A model generated the notes under the pieces. That model was not told the DNA's origin. It was given only the letters and a program-made list of their open reading frames with translations, and made no database searches. Shown in pieces: positions 26,850-36,537 of a stretch of 64,000 bases of DNA (its first letter is position 1; every line of letters starts with the position of its first letter). The translations under genes were made by a program, and so were the position numbers. Origin of the DNA: Spirosoma endbachense (GTDB taxonomy: Bacteria > Bacteroidota > Bacteroidia > Cytophagales > Spirosomataceae); NCBI RefSeq assembly GCF_010233585.1, contig NZ_CP045997.1, positions 2,684,069 to 2,748,068 of the forward strand, read 5' to 3'.

Positions 26850-28664
26850 CTATGCCATCGCGAACTTATTTTGATTGCGTTTGCGCTCGTTCTCATCCAG
26901 GTAGATTTTACGGATTCGCATCGCCTTTGGCGTTACTTCCAGGTATTCATCCTTCTGGATGTATTCCATTGATTCTTCGAGAGAAAACGAGATTTTCGGT
27001 GCAATCTTAACGTTATTATCCGAACCAGAGGCCCGCATGTTGGTCAATTGCTTTGCCGTTTGCACGTTTACAACGATATCGTTCTGGCGATTGTGCTCGC
27101 CAATTACCTGACCCGTATAAATTTCGTCGCCGGGTTCAACAAAGAAAGAGCCCCGATCCTGAAGTTTATCAATGGAGTAAGCCGTAGCTACACCGCTGGT
27201 CATTGAAATCAGCGAACCGTTTATCCGCTCCGGAATTGCACCTTTATAGGGCTGATATTCTTTGAAACGGTGGCTCATGACAGCTTCACCAAATGTAGAA
27301 GTCAGCACGTTCGAGCGCAGACCGATCAACCCACGCGACGGAATTTCAAACTCCAGGTGTTGCAAATCGCCTTTCGGTTCCATAATCAGCAGTTCACCTT
27401 TCCGTTGCGTAGCCAGTTCGATTACTTTACCAGCAGTCTCTTCCGGTACATCGACAACAAGGATCTCAACGGGTTCCAGTTTGTGGCCATTCTCATCTTC
27501 CTTGTAAAGAACCTGTGGCTGACCAACCTGCAATTCGTATCCTTCACGACGCATGGTTTCGATCAATACCGACAAGTGAAGAATACCACGACCATATACC
27601 AGGAACCGGTCTTCACTATCAGTTGCTTCGACGCGCAGAGCCAGGTTTTTCTCGATTTCTTTGTAAAGCCGGTCGCGCAGGTGACGGGAGGTCACAAACT
27701 TTCCTTCTCTACCGAAGAATGGCGAGTTATTGATCGTGAACAGCATGTTCATGGTCGGCTCATCCACCGAAATCCGATCAAGTGCCTCTGGCGTCTCAGC
27801 ATCAGTCAGTGTATCTCCGATTTCGAACTCTTCAATACCCGTAACCGCACAGATATCACCACACTGAACCTCCGATACTTTGAGTTTACCCAACCCTTCG
27901 AAGGTGTGTAATTCCTTTATTTTAACTTTCTTGATCGATCCATCTGACTTTACAAGGGCCATATTGGCACCTTCTTTCAGCGTTCCGCGGTGTACGCGGC
28001 CAATAGCAATCCGACCAACGAAAGCCGAATAATCGAGCGAAGTAATCTGCATCTGTGGCAGACCTTCTCTGATCGGAGCCGACGGAATGTGTTCAACAAT
28101 CGTATCGAGCAGATACGTGATGTTATCGGTTGGTGTTTTCCAATCCGGCCCCATCCATCCCTGTTTCGACGAACCGTAAACAGTTGGGAAGTCGAGCTGA
28201 TCTTCGGTGGCACCCAGGTTAAACATCAGATCGAATACCTGTTCGTGTACTTCGTCGGGGCGGCAGTTTTCTTTATCAACTTTGTTGATAATGACGATGG
28301 GTTTCAGCCCTAATGAGAGCGCTTTACCTAACACAAAGCGTGTTTGCGGCATGGCACCTTCAAAGGCATCCACCAACAGACAAACGCCATCGGCCATTTT
28401 AAGAACGCGCTCAACTTCACCGCCGAAGTCACTGTGGCCCGGTGTGTCGATAATGTTGATTTTAACGTCTTTGTAGCGAACCGATACGTTTTTAGAAACG
28501 ATGGTAATACCCCGTTCCCGTTCCAGGTCGTTATTGTCTAAGATCAGGTCGCCAAATTCCTGATTATCCCGAAAGAGCTTAGACGCATGAATAATTTTAT
28601 CAACCAGGGTAGTTTTACCGTGGTCGACGTGGGCGATGATTGCTATGTTGCGTATTGCTTGCAT
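26850..28664 (-). CDS. typA: Translational GTPase TypA/BipA
   Basis: A 604-residue GTPase of normal length. The G domain shows AHVDHGKTT (G1, residues 11-19), RGITI (G2), DTPGH (G3) and NKVD (G4); EF-G-like domains follow and the C-terminal BipA-specific part runs to VTPKAMRIRKIYL. BipA binds ribosomes and assists 50S assembly and growth under stress. It is monocistronic, with its own promoter on the minus strand. Confidence 0.95.
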   Translation of the reverse strand: MQAIRNIAIIAHVDHGKTTLVDKIIHASKLFRDNQEFGDLILDNNDLERERGITIVSKNVSVRYKDVKINIIDTPGHSDFGGEVERVLKMADGVCLLVDAFEGAMPQTRFVLGKALSLGLKPIVIINKVDKENCRPDEVHEQVFDLMFNLGATEDQLDFPTVYGSSKQGWMGPDWKTPTDNITYLLDTIVEHIPSAPIREGLPQMQITSLDYSAFVGRIAIGRVHRGTLKEGANMALVKSDGSIKKVKIKELHTFEGLGKLKVSEVQCGDICAVTGIEEFEIGDTLTDAETPEALDRISVDEPTMNMLFTINNSPFFGREGKFVTSRHLRDRLYKEIEKNLALRVEATDSEDRFLVYGRGILHLSVLIETMRREGYELQVGQPQVLYKEDENGHKLEPVEILVVDVPEETAGKVIELATQRKGELLIMEPKGDLQHLEFEIPSRGLIGLRSNVLTSTFGEAVMSHRFKEYQPYKGAIPERINGSLISMTSGVATAYSIDKLQDRGSFFVEPGDEIYTGQVIGEHNRQNDIVVNVQTAKQLTNMRASGSDNNVKIAPKISFSLEESMEYIQKDEYLEVTPKAMRIRKIYLDENERKRNQNKFAMA

Positions 28665-28773
28665 ACAGTCCTGAACTGATAGTCTTCTGATTATCCTGAT
28701 GAACTATGATCGATCCAGATCAGCGTAATCATAACAATCACACGAATCACAGTCCAGACAGTTAATTTTGCCG

Positions 28774-28781
28774 CAAAGATA
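28774..28781 (-). promoter_or_regulatory. -7 promoter element of typA
   Basis: On the minus strand this reads TATCTTTG, an exact TAnnTTTG match, about 110 bp before the typA start. A TGTG about 18 bp upstream could serve as the -33 element. Confidence 0.5.
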
Positions 28782-28824
28782 CAAAATTTTACGCTGAAAC
28801 ACAGAATTTTACAACTAATAAAAC

Positions 28825-28848
28825 GAAAAAAGGCCCAAGGGAGGGCCT
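28825..28848 (-). terminator. Terminator of the small secreted protein gene
   Basis: On the minus strand, AGGCCC and GGGCCT arms with a 6-nt loop, followed by a T-run. Confidence 0.65.
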
Positions 28849-28882
28849 AACTATAATATAAATCCTATTTCTTAACAATTGC

Positions 28883-29089
28883 TTAATGATTCGGGCAACC
28901 ACAGGGGTTTTTCTTTCGAAATAATCCGGTGTTAAACAGGCCTCCACGTTTGGGTTTATACCCTTTACGCTTACGCCCAATGGCTGTTGTTTCGGTGGTA
29001 TTCTTACTGGCAGCAGCCATTGTTTCGATAGGCACCTCAAGCAATATCAGTGACACGGCGGTCAGTAAAAGTATTTTCGTCTTTTTCAT
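28883..29089 (-). CDS. Small secreted basic protein
   Basis: 68 residues from ATG 29089 (MKKTKILLLT), with a signal peptide of about 26 residues and a basic mature part (GRKRKGYKPKRGGLFNTGLF) ending KKNPCGCPNH. The frame is open further upstream, but the start at the signal peptide is much more convincing. It has its own terminator. No family recognised; the CGC-containing tail could bind metal or form a disulfide. Confidence 0.6.
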   Translation of the reverse strand: MKKTKILLLTAVSLILLEVPIETMAAASKNTTETTAIGRKRKGYKPKRGGLFNTGLFRKKNPCGCPNH

Positions 29090-29170
29090 AGCCTCAACCT
29101 GTTTTGTCCATAACGCAAATTTGGTGCTCTTAGTCGCAAATATGGCTAAAAATCTATTATTTAGCTTATT

Positions 29171-29590
29171 ATGAGCGATACGTCTACTTTTCTGTTCGTG
29201 TATGGTACGCTGCGACCAACTTTTGACAACGCATTTTCCCAATATCTTCGTCAACGCGCCCACTATATGGGCGACGGCTGGTTTCCGGGTCAGCTTCTCG
29301 ATCTGGGAAGTTATCCGGGTGCTGTTTATGACCGAACCAGCTCAGCAACAGTACGGGGAACCGTGTATGATATCCGTAAAAACAGCGAAACAGTGCTCAC
29401 TTATCTGGACTATTATGAAGGAGTTGGATCAGAATTTGAGTCACCAACCGAATATATTCGGGCGATTGTTCCCGTTCGTTGTAAAGGCACCCTTATCGAT
29501 TGTTGGGTATACCTTTATAATCACCCGTCAGAAGATAAAACACTCATTGAATCAGGTGATTACAGCCACTATTTAAACCAGTCAAGGTAA
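29171..29590 (+). CDS. Gamma-glutamylcyclotransferase-like (AIG2) protein
   Basis: A 139-residue protein with the family signature FVYGTLRPTF near the N-terminus and the conserved LDYYEGVG segment with its catalytic-type Glu. Members of this fold cyclise gamma-glutamyl amino compounds to oxoproline or act on related amines; the exact substrate is not predictable. Single gene with its own terminator. Confidence 0.88.
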   Translation: MSDTSTFLFVYGTLRPTFDNAFSQYLRQRAHYMGDGWFPGQLLDLGSYPGAVYDRTSSATVRGTVYDIRKNSETVLTYLDYYEGVGSEFESPTEYIRAIVPVRCKGTLIDCWVYLYNHPSEDKTLIESGDYSHYLNQSR

Positions 29591-29603
29591 GATTCGATAG
29601 AAA

Positions 29604-29645
29604 AATAAAAAATCCCGATACTCGACAGTACCGGGATTTTTTATT
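29604..29645. terminator. Bidirectional intrinsic terminator
   Basis: 19-nt arms (29604-29622, 29627-29645) with one G-U-type mismatch and T6/A6 flanks, between convergent genes. Confidence 0.82.
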
Positions 29646-29660
29646 GCTGGTTAATGGCGA

Positions 29661-29981
29661 TTACCTCGGACCTCTGGCGCGTCCTCCGCCCCGATAACCA
29701 CCACCATTATTTCCATAGCCCTGACGGGCGTTTGGGCTATTGTAGTAACGCGGTCCTGAATAACGCGGGCGCACTACTACCGGTGGCCTTACTACCACTG
29801 GTGGGCGATAGTAGCCATAGGGGCGGTATCCATAACCATAAGGGCTATAACCATAGCCATAGCCGTAATTAGGACGAGGGCCATAGCCAACTCCTGTATT
29901 TACATAAGCGGGACCACAGCTTGCCATCAGAACAACCAGTAAACCAGCCATTAGGATAGGCATTAATTTTATAGTTTTCAT
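29661..29981 (-). CDS. Gly/Tyr/Pro-rich lipoprotein
   Basis: A 106-residue protein with lipoprotein signal (LMASC, Cys22). The mature part is low complexity: YGYGYGYSPYGYGYRPYGY, then twice the unit PPVVVRP, then an Arg/Gly-rich tail with GGGYRGGG. Similar to the adjacent gene at 30048. Probably a surface or envelope protein; function not predictable. Confidence 0.7.
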   Translation of the reverse strand: MKTIKLMPILMAGLLVVLMASCGPAYVNTGVGYGPRPNYGYGYGYSPYGYGYRPYGYYRPPVVVRPPVVVRPRYSGPRYYNSPNARQGYGNNGGGYRGGGRARGPR

Positions 29982-30047
29982 GATTTCTGTTCACTGTTTA
30001 TTTTTATTGAACCATCTATTAACCGTTTGGTTTGAGGTCGACTCCGT

Positions 30048-30482
30048 TTACCAACGTCGTCTACCGTAACCACCACGCCAGGCTCGGTGTCCATAACCAT
30101 ACCCATAATTTGCATAGGGCCGGACAACGATTGGTGGTGCTACAACGACCGGGGGAGCAAGCACAACCCGTGGCGGAACAAGCACGACCGGAGGCTGCAC
30201 TGGCGGATAAGGCCGACCATACTGGTCATATTGACCATATGGATTTGGGTAATTCGGGTTATAGCCATTTCCATTCGGGTAGTTCTGACCATAGCCATTT
30301 GGGTAATTCGGATTCGGGTAATTCTGACCATATCCATTACCGTACCCATTCGGGTAGTTCGGATTATAGCCATTATTCGGATATGTTTGACCGTATCCAG
30401 GCCCATATCCCTGACCGAAACTAACAGTAGCTACTCCCAACAAAAGACCAGCTACCAATGCACTCCATTTTGTCGTTTTCAT
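30048..30482 (-). CDS. Repetitive Tyr/Asn/Gly-rich secreted protein
   Basis: About 144 residues from ATG 30482 (MKTTKWSALV; an upstream ATG at 30488 adds two residues). A signal peptide ends at VSFGQ. The mature part repeats units such as NPNYPNGYG and QNYPNGNGY about six times, then a Val/Pro block (PPVVLVPPRVVLAPPVVV) and a basic aromatic tail. The Val/Pro block and Tyr/Gly content match the neighbour at 29661, suggesting a tandem paralogous pair of extracellular or envelope proteins. Confidence 0.7.
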   Translation of the reverse strand: MKTTKWSALVAGLLLGVATVSFGQGYGPGYGQTYPNNGYNPNYPNGYGNGYGQNYPNPNYPNGYGQNYPNGNGYNPNYPNPYGQYDQYGRPYPPVQPPVVLVPPRVVLAPPVVVAPPIVVRPYANYGYGYGHRAWRGGYGRRRW

Positions 30483-30567
30483 CGCCATGGTGGGCTTTCA
30501 CCCGATTTGTAAGTTAGACAGGCCTACACCCATTGCGTTTAATTAAAACGAAGATATTGTGGTTAAA

Positions 30568-30621
30568 GTTTTATTAAAAAGGCCTGAACATAGTTGTATG
30601 AACAGGCCTTTTTAATAAAAC
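30568..30621. terminator. Bidirectional intrinsic terminator
   Basis: 19-bp perfect arms (30568-30586, 30603-30621) with core AAAAAGGCCTG. Confidence 0.8.
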
Positions 30622-30634
30622 TCGACTAGGTTGA

Positions 30635-31489
30635 TTACGCCTTCAGCTTCCCTTTCAGGTAGCTTAATGCCAGTTTATAGGCATCGGCAGCGGCTTCTTT
30701 ATTGTAAATCGGATTACTGGGGTTAGCAAAACCGTGACCAGCATCATACATTTTCACGGTCACTTTTTCACCTGCTTTTCCCATATTTTCTTCAAACATC
30801 TTTACCGACTCTGGAGTAATGCCTTTGTCCTGACTACCAAAGATACCCAGCACGTCCGTTTCAAGCGTTTTCAGCTTCTCTACGTCCTGTTCAGGGCGAC
30901 CATAATACATTACGCAGCCTTTAGCCTGCTTGCCCTCCAGAATAGCCGATTGCAGCGACAGCATACCACCGAAGCACCAGCCTACGCTGGCAAATTCAGC
31001 TTTTGGACCTGCATAGGCAATTGCCCCTTTCATAATACTGCCAAGCCGATCTTTATTGGCACCCTGCATTAACTTGCCAGCTTCTGCGGGTTCGGTCGCA
31101 ACCTTTCCATCATACATATCAACTGCCAGGACATTTACATCCTTAAGGTCGTTGTAGAACGTTTCAGACTGCTGCTTGATGTTGTCATTCAGTCCCCACC
31201 ATTCCTGATACACCAACAACCATTTGTCTGATGGCTTTTTGGCTTTCAATAAAAACCCATTGGCTGACTGACCATCGGGGGTCGAAAATTTGACCATCTC
31301 GCCAGCACCCGTGTAGGTAAAGGGTAGGGGAGCTTCATGCAGGCGCTGAAAAGCGGGATCAGCCGCCATTACCGACATGTCATTACCACTTGTATGGCAA
31401 AGTGGAATTTTCGTCTCTTCCTGCTTTGGAGTCAGCCAGGAAACAAGCGACATAAAAAACGAAAGTCCGGTTATGAAAACGATTTTCAT
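30635..31489 (-). CDS. Exported dienelactone hydrolase family protein
   Basis: A 284-residue alpha/beta hydrolase with a signal peptide (MKIVFITGLSFFMSLVSWL). The catalytic triad is Cys172 (GWCFGG), Asp221 (SQDKGI) and His252 (DAGHGFAN), the Cys-Asp-His arrangement of dienelactone hydrolases. The natural substrate of exported members is unclear; carboxymethylenebutenolide-like lactones are the family model. It has its own terminator and is not clearly in an operon. Confidence 0.88.
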   Translation of the reverse strand: MKIVFITGLSFFMSLVSWLTPKQEETKIPLCHTSGNDMSVMAADPAFQRLHEAPLPFTYTGAGEMVKFSTPDGQSANGFLLKAKKPSDKWLLVYQEWWGLNDNIKQQSETFYNDLKDVNVLAVDMYDGKVATEPAEAGKLMQGANKDRLGSIMKGAIAYAGPKAEFASVGWCFGGMLSLQSAILEGKQAKGCVMYYGRPEQDVEKLKTLETDVLGIFGSQDKGITPESVKMFEENMGKAGEKVTVKMYDAGHGFANPSNPIYNKEAAADAYKLALSYLKGKLKA

Positions 31490-31560
31490 GAGTGTTTGGT
31501 GATTATTTGTTTAGTAGATTAAGGTAACTGAATGAGTAAGGCATTAGTTAAGCGAGTCCA

Positions 31561-31611
31561 TGAAAAATGGGTAAGCTGTCTGCTTTGCGCACACAAGTTA
31601 CCCATTTTTCA
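31561..31611 (-). terminator. Probable terminator after the phosphoesterase gene
   Basis: Perfect 14-bp arms TGAAAAATGGGTAA / TTACCCATTTTTCA (31561-31574 and 31598-31611), directly downstream of the metallophosphoesterase on the minus strand. Confidence 0.6.
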
Positions 31612-31622
31612 CGTTCACCGGA

Positions 31623-32903
31623 TTAAGCCTTTATTAACTCAAAAATTGTGATTTCTGGCAGAATTCCAACTCTCCCAGGATAGCCGATGTAGCCATATCC
31701 CCGGTTAACATACAACCGTTGATTACCTTCCTGATATAATCCAGCCCATTGTTTATAAAAATACTGCGCAGGGCTCCATTTTACATCGCCAAGATCTACA
31801 CCAAACTGTGCCCCGTGGGTATGACCACTGAACTGTATGTCGATATCAGGATATTTTGGCCGAACCTCAGCATCCCAATGCGTTGGATCATGTGACAAAA
31901 GAAGTTTTACCGGATATTCTTCGGTACCCTGATAGGCTTTGGCCAGATTACCTGCCCGTAAGGCCGCCGGGCCAAAACCCAGATTCTGTACACCGATGAG
32001 GGCAAGTTTATCGCCATTCATATCCAGAATCTTATTCTCATCCATCATGATATTCCAGCCCATCTGTTTATGGGCGGCAACCACATTCATAACGTTCTGC
32101 CGTTCGGCCTGGGCGCTCGGCCACTGCACATATTTGCCATAATCATGATTGCCAAGGGTCGAATAAACACCCAATGGAGCTTTCAGCTTATCAAATACGT
32201 CGATATAACTATTTACCTCTTCGGCATGGCTATTGACCAGATCACCCGTAAAAAAGATAATATCGGGTTTCTGCCCGAGGAGCATCTCAACGCCCCCCCG
32301 CACGGCTGTTTTATTGAAGAAACTACCCGAATGAATATCCGAAATCTGGGCTATGGTCATGCCATTGAATCCTGAAGGCAGGTTTTTCAGCGGGAGTTTA
32401 ACACGACGAATGCGGTAATCATGCGCTCCCGACAAAATACCCCATGTAAAACCTACCAGCGGAATTGTTCCAACAACCAGAGCTGTTTTCATCAGGAATT
32501 CCGAACGGGGAATCGCATCGGTGGCCGGTAAAGTCTTGGTGGTCGTATCCTCAACTGCCTCACGAACTTCCGGCTTGTAGAACAGGGAGACTATCCACCG
32601 GAAAAATCGCCCGATGTCGTCAATGAAAATGATTAATACGGCGAAAATTTTCGAGAAATACGGAATGGCGATGGCTGCCCATAGGAATGTACGCGTATTC
32701 CGGCTTATGGAGTCAGGCGGCAAAAACTGCATGACTACATATAATAGAATTGATAAGGCTGTAAAGCCCCAATAGATGAGCGCAATTGTTCGTTGGGTGC
32801 TTTCACTGGCTGATCGGCTTAGCGTTTTGATCGCCTGATAGACGTACGTATCAATGAGCAATAAAATTGCCGGCAGAATAAAAAATAAGGCTGTACGATT
32901 CAT
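31623..32903 (-). CDS. Membrane-anchored metallophosphoesterase
   Basis: A 426-residue protein with about four N-terminal membrane helices (residues 1-25, 40-62, 72-100, 140-160) and a calcineurin-like phosphoesterase domain from about residue 185. Metal-binding motifs are in order: SDIHSG, TGDLVN, LGNHDYG, LLSHDP and SGHTHG. This matches the YkuE/YaeI-like group; some members act on UDP-diacylglucosamine or lipid phosphates, but the substrate here is not determined. Confidence 0.9.
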   Translation of the reverse strand: MNRTALFFILPAILLLIDTYVYQAIKTLSRSASESTQRTIALIYWGFTALSILLYVVMQFLPPDSISRNTRTFLWAAIAIPYFSKIFAVLIIFIDDIGRFFRWIVSLFYKPEVREAVEDTTTKTLPATDAIPRSEFLMKTALVVGTIPLVGFTWGILSGAHDYRIRRVKLPLKNLPSGFNGMTIAQISDIHSGSFFNKTAVRGGVEMLLGQKPDIIFFTGDLVNSHAEEVNSYIDVFDKLKAPLGVYSTLGNHDYGKYVQWPSAQAERQNVMNVVAAHKQMGWNIMMDENKILDMNGDKLALIGVQNLGFGPAALRAGNLAKAYQGTEEYPVKLLLSHDPTHWDAEVRPKYPDIDIQFSGHTHGAQFGVDLGDVKWSPAQYFYKQWAGLYQEGNQRLYVNRGYGYIGYPGRVGILPEITIFELIKA

Positions 32904-32955
32904 AGGGGGCTCTTATGGATGTATGGCAAACGCATGGTTGGTTGCAATAGTTTAA

Positions 32956-33016
32956 AAACAGAAAAACAGCAGGGAGCACAGTATTAAACGTTGTGCTCCC
33001 TGCTGTTTTTCTGTTT
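32956..33016. terminator. Intrinsic terminator of the efflux operon
   Basis: 25-bp perfect arms containing CAGCAGGGAGCACA with A-rich and T-rich flanks, just after the RND gene stop. Confidence 0.88.
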
Positions 33017-33023
33017 ACTGACC

Positions 33024-36000
33024 CTAAACTAATTCTTCTTCAAGTTGCTTTCTGCGCTCCAGTGCAGGATCTTTCTTACCAAACCACTTCATCCGGATTC
33101 GCTCGTTCACCCAGTACATACACGGTACAATGACCAGTGTCAGCACAGTTGAGAACGTCAGACCGTAGATGATTGTCCAGGCTAGAATATTCCAGAATAC
33201 AGAGCTATCGCCACCAATAACCATGTGTGGGTCAAAATCACGGAAGAGCGTAACGAAGTCGATAGTCAGACCAAAAGCCAGCGGAATCAGCCCCAGAACG
33301 GCAGCCGAAGCTGTCAGCAATACGGGCGTCAAACGAATACCGCCCGCTTCAATGATGGCTTCGCGCAGCGGAACACCCCGCCCGCGCAATTCCTCAATGA
33401 ACTCAATGAGCAGAATACCGTTTTTCACCACAATACCGGCTAGCGCAATGATACCAACCCCGGACATGATAACTGAGAACGTTTTTCCGGTAATGATGAA
33501 GCCCAGCAATACCCCTATCAGCGACAACAGAATCGTCGTAAAAATGATCAATGGCTTTACCACTGAGTTAAACTGCGTTGCCAGAATCAGATAAATCAGC
33601 AAAATAGCGATACCGAAAGCAGAAACCAGGAAGTTCATCGACTCCTGCTGGTCTTCCTGTTCACCGCCCATTTTGATAGTGTAGCCATTCGGCACTTCCA
33701 TATCATTCACAAGCTGCTGAATTTCAGCCACAATCTCATTGGCATTGTAGCCCGTCACCACGTCAGAACTTAAGGTAACGATACGCTGCTGGTTTTTGCG
33801 GTTAATCTGGCTAAACGTCGTCGAATAGCTGATATTGGCTACTGATGTAATCGGAACCTGCCGCAATTGCCCGCCCGTTACCATGTCGCGATACACGATA
33901 TTCAGGCTTAGTAGTCGGTCAATCTGGCTACGGTCGTCGGGCTTCAACCGAACCATAATCGGATATTCGTCCTTCGCATCCCGGAACTTCGATACTTCCA
34001 GTCCGAACAATGCAGTCCGGATGGCCATCGCTATTTGCGCCGACGAAATACCTTCCCGTTCGGCTTTATCGCGATCGATGTCGATAACAATTTCGGGTTT
34101 ATTCGTAATCAGATCGGATTTGAGCTGATCTATTCCCTTAATGCCAGACTTACTAATCTTTTGCCGGACTAGTTTTTCCAGTGCACTCAATTCGGTGAAA
34201 TCATCGCCCGCAATTTCAATGGCAATTGGTTTACCCGTTGGCGGACCGTTGGCTTCGCGTTCTACCGAAATTTCGCTACCCGGTAAGCCTTTCATGGCAA
34301 CCCGAACTTTGGCCAGCAGCGAATCAGTAGAGATCCCTTTTCGTTCTTCGTTCCCTTTAAACGCAATTGTCACTTTCGATTTTTGAGGTGTGGCAGATCG
34401 GTCAGGATTTGATGGGTCGCCCGCGTTTTTACCGACGTTAGAGATCACGGAGTTCACCACATCGGTAGCGTTATTATCGGCGAGAACTTTAAACACTCGC
34501 TTTTCGATCACTCTGGTTACCGAATCCGTGACGCGTGCGTCAGTTCCGACAGGCATTACATTATAAACGTAAATGTAGTCGGGCTCACCGCTCGGGAAAA
34601 AGATAACTTTGGGCTGCGCAATTCCTGTAATAAAGAACGTCAGAATCAGCAGACTAAAGGCTGCCAGAATCGCAATTACAGGCCTCCAACCGGTTAAAAT
34701 CCATGAGATCAAGCGACGATATCCATTCTTCAGACCCGGTAGCAACCGCTCCTGAAAAGGCGTAATCAATCTTGGGGTCAGTATGTAATGGTTGAACACG
34801 TAGAGGATAATGAACAACAAGAACAAGTTGCCAATACCCCGGTCGATCACGTAGCCAATGCCCGCCAGCACCGTCATGATTATGAGCGGACGTTTGATTT
34901 CATCAAAGCTCTGTTTGTCTTCGTGGTTATCGTCTTCGTGCCGCTTCATGAATGTGACGGCAAAAACCGGGTTAATCACATACGCCACAAACAACGAAGC
35001 AAACAAGGTTAAAATGAGCGTCAGAGGCAGAAACTTCATGAATTCGCCCACAATACCCGGCCAGAAAAGCAGCGGAAAAAACGGCGCAATTGTCGTCAGC
35101 GTTCCGGAGAACACCGGTACAAATACCTCACCAGCGGCTGCCTTTACGGCCTGTTTGATGTTCCAGTCTTTGTTTTCGTTAAAGAGTCGGTGCGAGTTTT
35201 CGATAACCACAATGGCATCATCGACCACCAGACCCAAGCCAAGCAGGAACGCAAATAAGACAATGGTATTCAGGGTAAAGGCCGTTCCAACAACGGGGCC
35301 GACCACCGGCATAACCACAAACGCTACCAGCGCCGACAGTGGCACCGATAATCCAATAAAAACGGCATCGCGAACCCCCATAAAGAACATGAGGATCAGT
35401 ACCACGAAGATGAAACCTAATACAACGGTATTGATCAGGTCATTGACATTTTCGCGGGTTGGTTCCGATGAATCTGCGGTGACCTTCACATCAAGCCCCT
35501 GCGGAAAACGGGTATCCCGGTATTCTTCAATGGTTTTTTCGATATTATCAGCCGCCGATAGCAGGTTAGCTCCCGAGCGCTTAATAACGTTCAGAGTTAT
35601 AACCGACTTGTTGTTCAGACGGGCAAAATCCTGCTGCTCTTCAAAATTGTCCCGTACTTCGGCAATATCACCAAGCCGCACAGTTGCACCCGTCGCCGTA
35701 CGGATTTGCAGGTTCTGAAGTTGATCTACATCCGTAAATTCACCTTTCACCCGCACTGTCCGGCGAACACCATCGACGTTCAGTTCTCCACCCGATACGT
35801 TGATATTTTCGCCCTGAACGGCCTGCTGAATATCCGTGAATGCCAGACCCGCCGACTGCATTCGGGGAAGGTCGACATTGATCTGAATCTCCCGCGTCAA
35901 TGCGCCTACAATATCCACGCGCCGAATTTCAGGCATGGCTTCAATAGCATCCTGTAAGTCTTCGGCATATTCTTTGAGTTGCTTCAGCGAGAAATTACCG

Positions 36001-36458
36001 GCCATGTTGATGTTCATGATCGGGAACTCGGAGAAGTTCACATCCTGTGCCGTCGGTCCAGAGTCGAGTTTTTGCGGTAGATCAGGTTTCGCTTTGTCGA
36101 TGGCATCACGAACACGCTGCAAAGCTTCGGCGGTTTGCACGTCCGGGTTGAATTCAACCAGAATGACCGATACGTCCTGCAACGCATTCGATTTGATTCG
36201 CTTCACGCCCGAAATGGACTTCAATTGCTTCTCAATCTGCTTGTTGATTGTATTTTCGATATCGGCAGGAGCTGTTCCTACGTACACCGTATTGATGTAC
36301 ACCTGCGGCACTTTGATATCCGGGAACTGCTCCTTCGGCAGATTATTGTACACAAACAGCCCACCGAGTGTAATCAGGAAGGTGAAAATGTAAATCGCCG
36401 TTCGGTTCTCCACACACCAGTTGGTGAATCCGAGGGTTTTATAATGTTCAAATTTCAT
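33024..36458 (-). CDS. RND-family efflux permease
   Basis: A 1144-residue inner-membrane transporter of the AcrB/MexF type (hydrophobe/amphiphile efflux). The N-terminal helix is followed by a large periplasmic loop (FPDIKVPQVYINTVYVGTAP), then a bundle with GLGLVVDDAIVVIENSH, whose two Asp residues carry proton transfer, a second periplasmic loop and a C-terminal bundle (GVGIIALAGIVVKNGILLIE). There is an extra hydrophobic stretch around 530-580 between the halves. It works with the adaptor and TolC-type channel encoded just upstream. Confidence 0.94.
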   Translation of the reverse strand: MKFEHYKTLGFTNWCVENRTAIYIFTFLITLGGLFVYNNLPKEQFPDIKVPQVYINTVYVGTAPADIENTINKQIEKQLKSISGVKRIKSNALQDVSVILVEFNPDVQTAEALQRVRDAIDKAKPDLPQKLDSGPTAQDVNFSEFPIMNINMAGNFSLKQLKEYAEDLQDAIEAMPEIRRVDIVGALTREIQINVDLPRMQSAGLAFTDIQQAVQGENINVSGGELNVDGVRRTVRVKGEFTDVDQLQNLQIRTATGATVRLGDIAEVRDNFEEQQDFARLNNKSVITLNVIKRSGANLLSAADNIEKTIEEYRDTRFPQGLDVKVTADSSEPTRENVNDLINTVVLGFIFVVLILMFFMGVRDAVFIGLSVPLSALVAFVVMPVVGPVVGTAFTLNTIVLFAFLLGLGLVVDDAIVVIENSHRLFNENKDWNIKQAVKAAAGEVFVPVFSGTLTTIAPFFPLLFWPGIVGEFMKFLPLTLILTLFASLFVAYVINPVFAVTFMKRHEDDNHEDKQSFDEIKRPLIIMTVLAGIGYVIDRGIGNLFLLFIILYVFNHYILTPRLITPFQERLLPGLKNGYRRLISWILTGWRPVIAILAAFSLLILTFFITGIAQPKVIFFPSGEPDYIYVYNVMPVGTDARVTDSVTRVIEKRVFKVLADNNATDVVNSVISNVGKNAGDPSNPDRSATPQKSKVTIAFKGNEERKGISTDSLLAKVRVAMKGLPGSEISVEREANGPPTGKPIAIEIAGDDFTELSALEKLVRQKISKSGIKGIDQLKSDLITNKPEIVIDIDRDKAEREGISSAQIAMAIRTALFGLEVSKFRDAKDEYPIMVRLKPDDRSQIDRLLSLNIVYRDMVTGGQLRQVPITSVANISYSTTFSQINRKNQQRIVTLSSDVVTGYNANEIVAEIQQLVNDMEVPNGYTIKMGGEQEDQQESMNFLVSAFGIAILLIYLILATQFNSVVKPLIIFTTILLSLIGVLLGFIITGKTFSVIMSGVGIIALAGIVVKNGILLIEFIEELRGRGVPLREAIIEAGGIRLTPVLLTASAAVLGLIPLAFGLTIDFVTLFRDFDPHMVIGGDSSVFWNILAWTIIYGLTFSTVLTLVIVPCMYWVNERIRMKWFGKKDPALERRKQLEEELV

Positions 36459-36537
36459 AAAAAAATGAGTTTTTAGTTTTCAGTTAAATGCCCGATTATC
36501 AACCTAAAAGCTGAAAAACCGTAAACTGAAACCTCAC

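Noticed and set aside
27270..27911. 213-codon open frame on the plus strand
   Set aside because: Antisense to typA, which has all GTPase motifs; no independent evidence.
30032..30512. Plus-strand open frames rich in His/Ser or Ile/Arg
   Set aside because: They are other frames of the repetitive Tyr/Asn/Gly gene on the minus strand, which has a clear signal peptide.
34858..35718. Long open frame (286 codons) on the plus strand
   Set aside because: It lies antisense inside the RND permease gene, whose protein is clearly conserved; the antisense product has no motif and is Ser/Thr/Arg-rich as shadows usually are.
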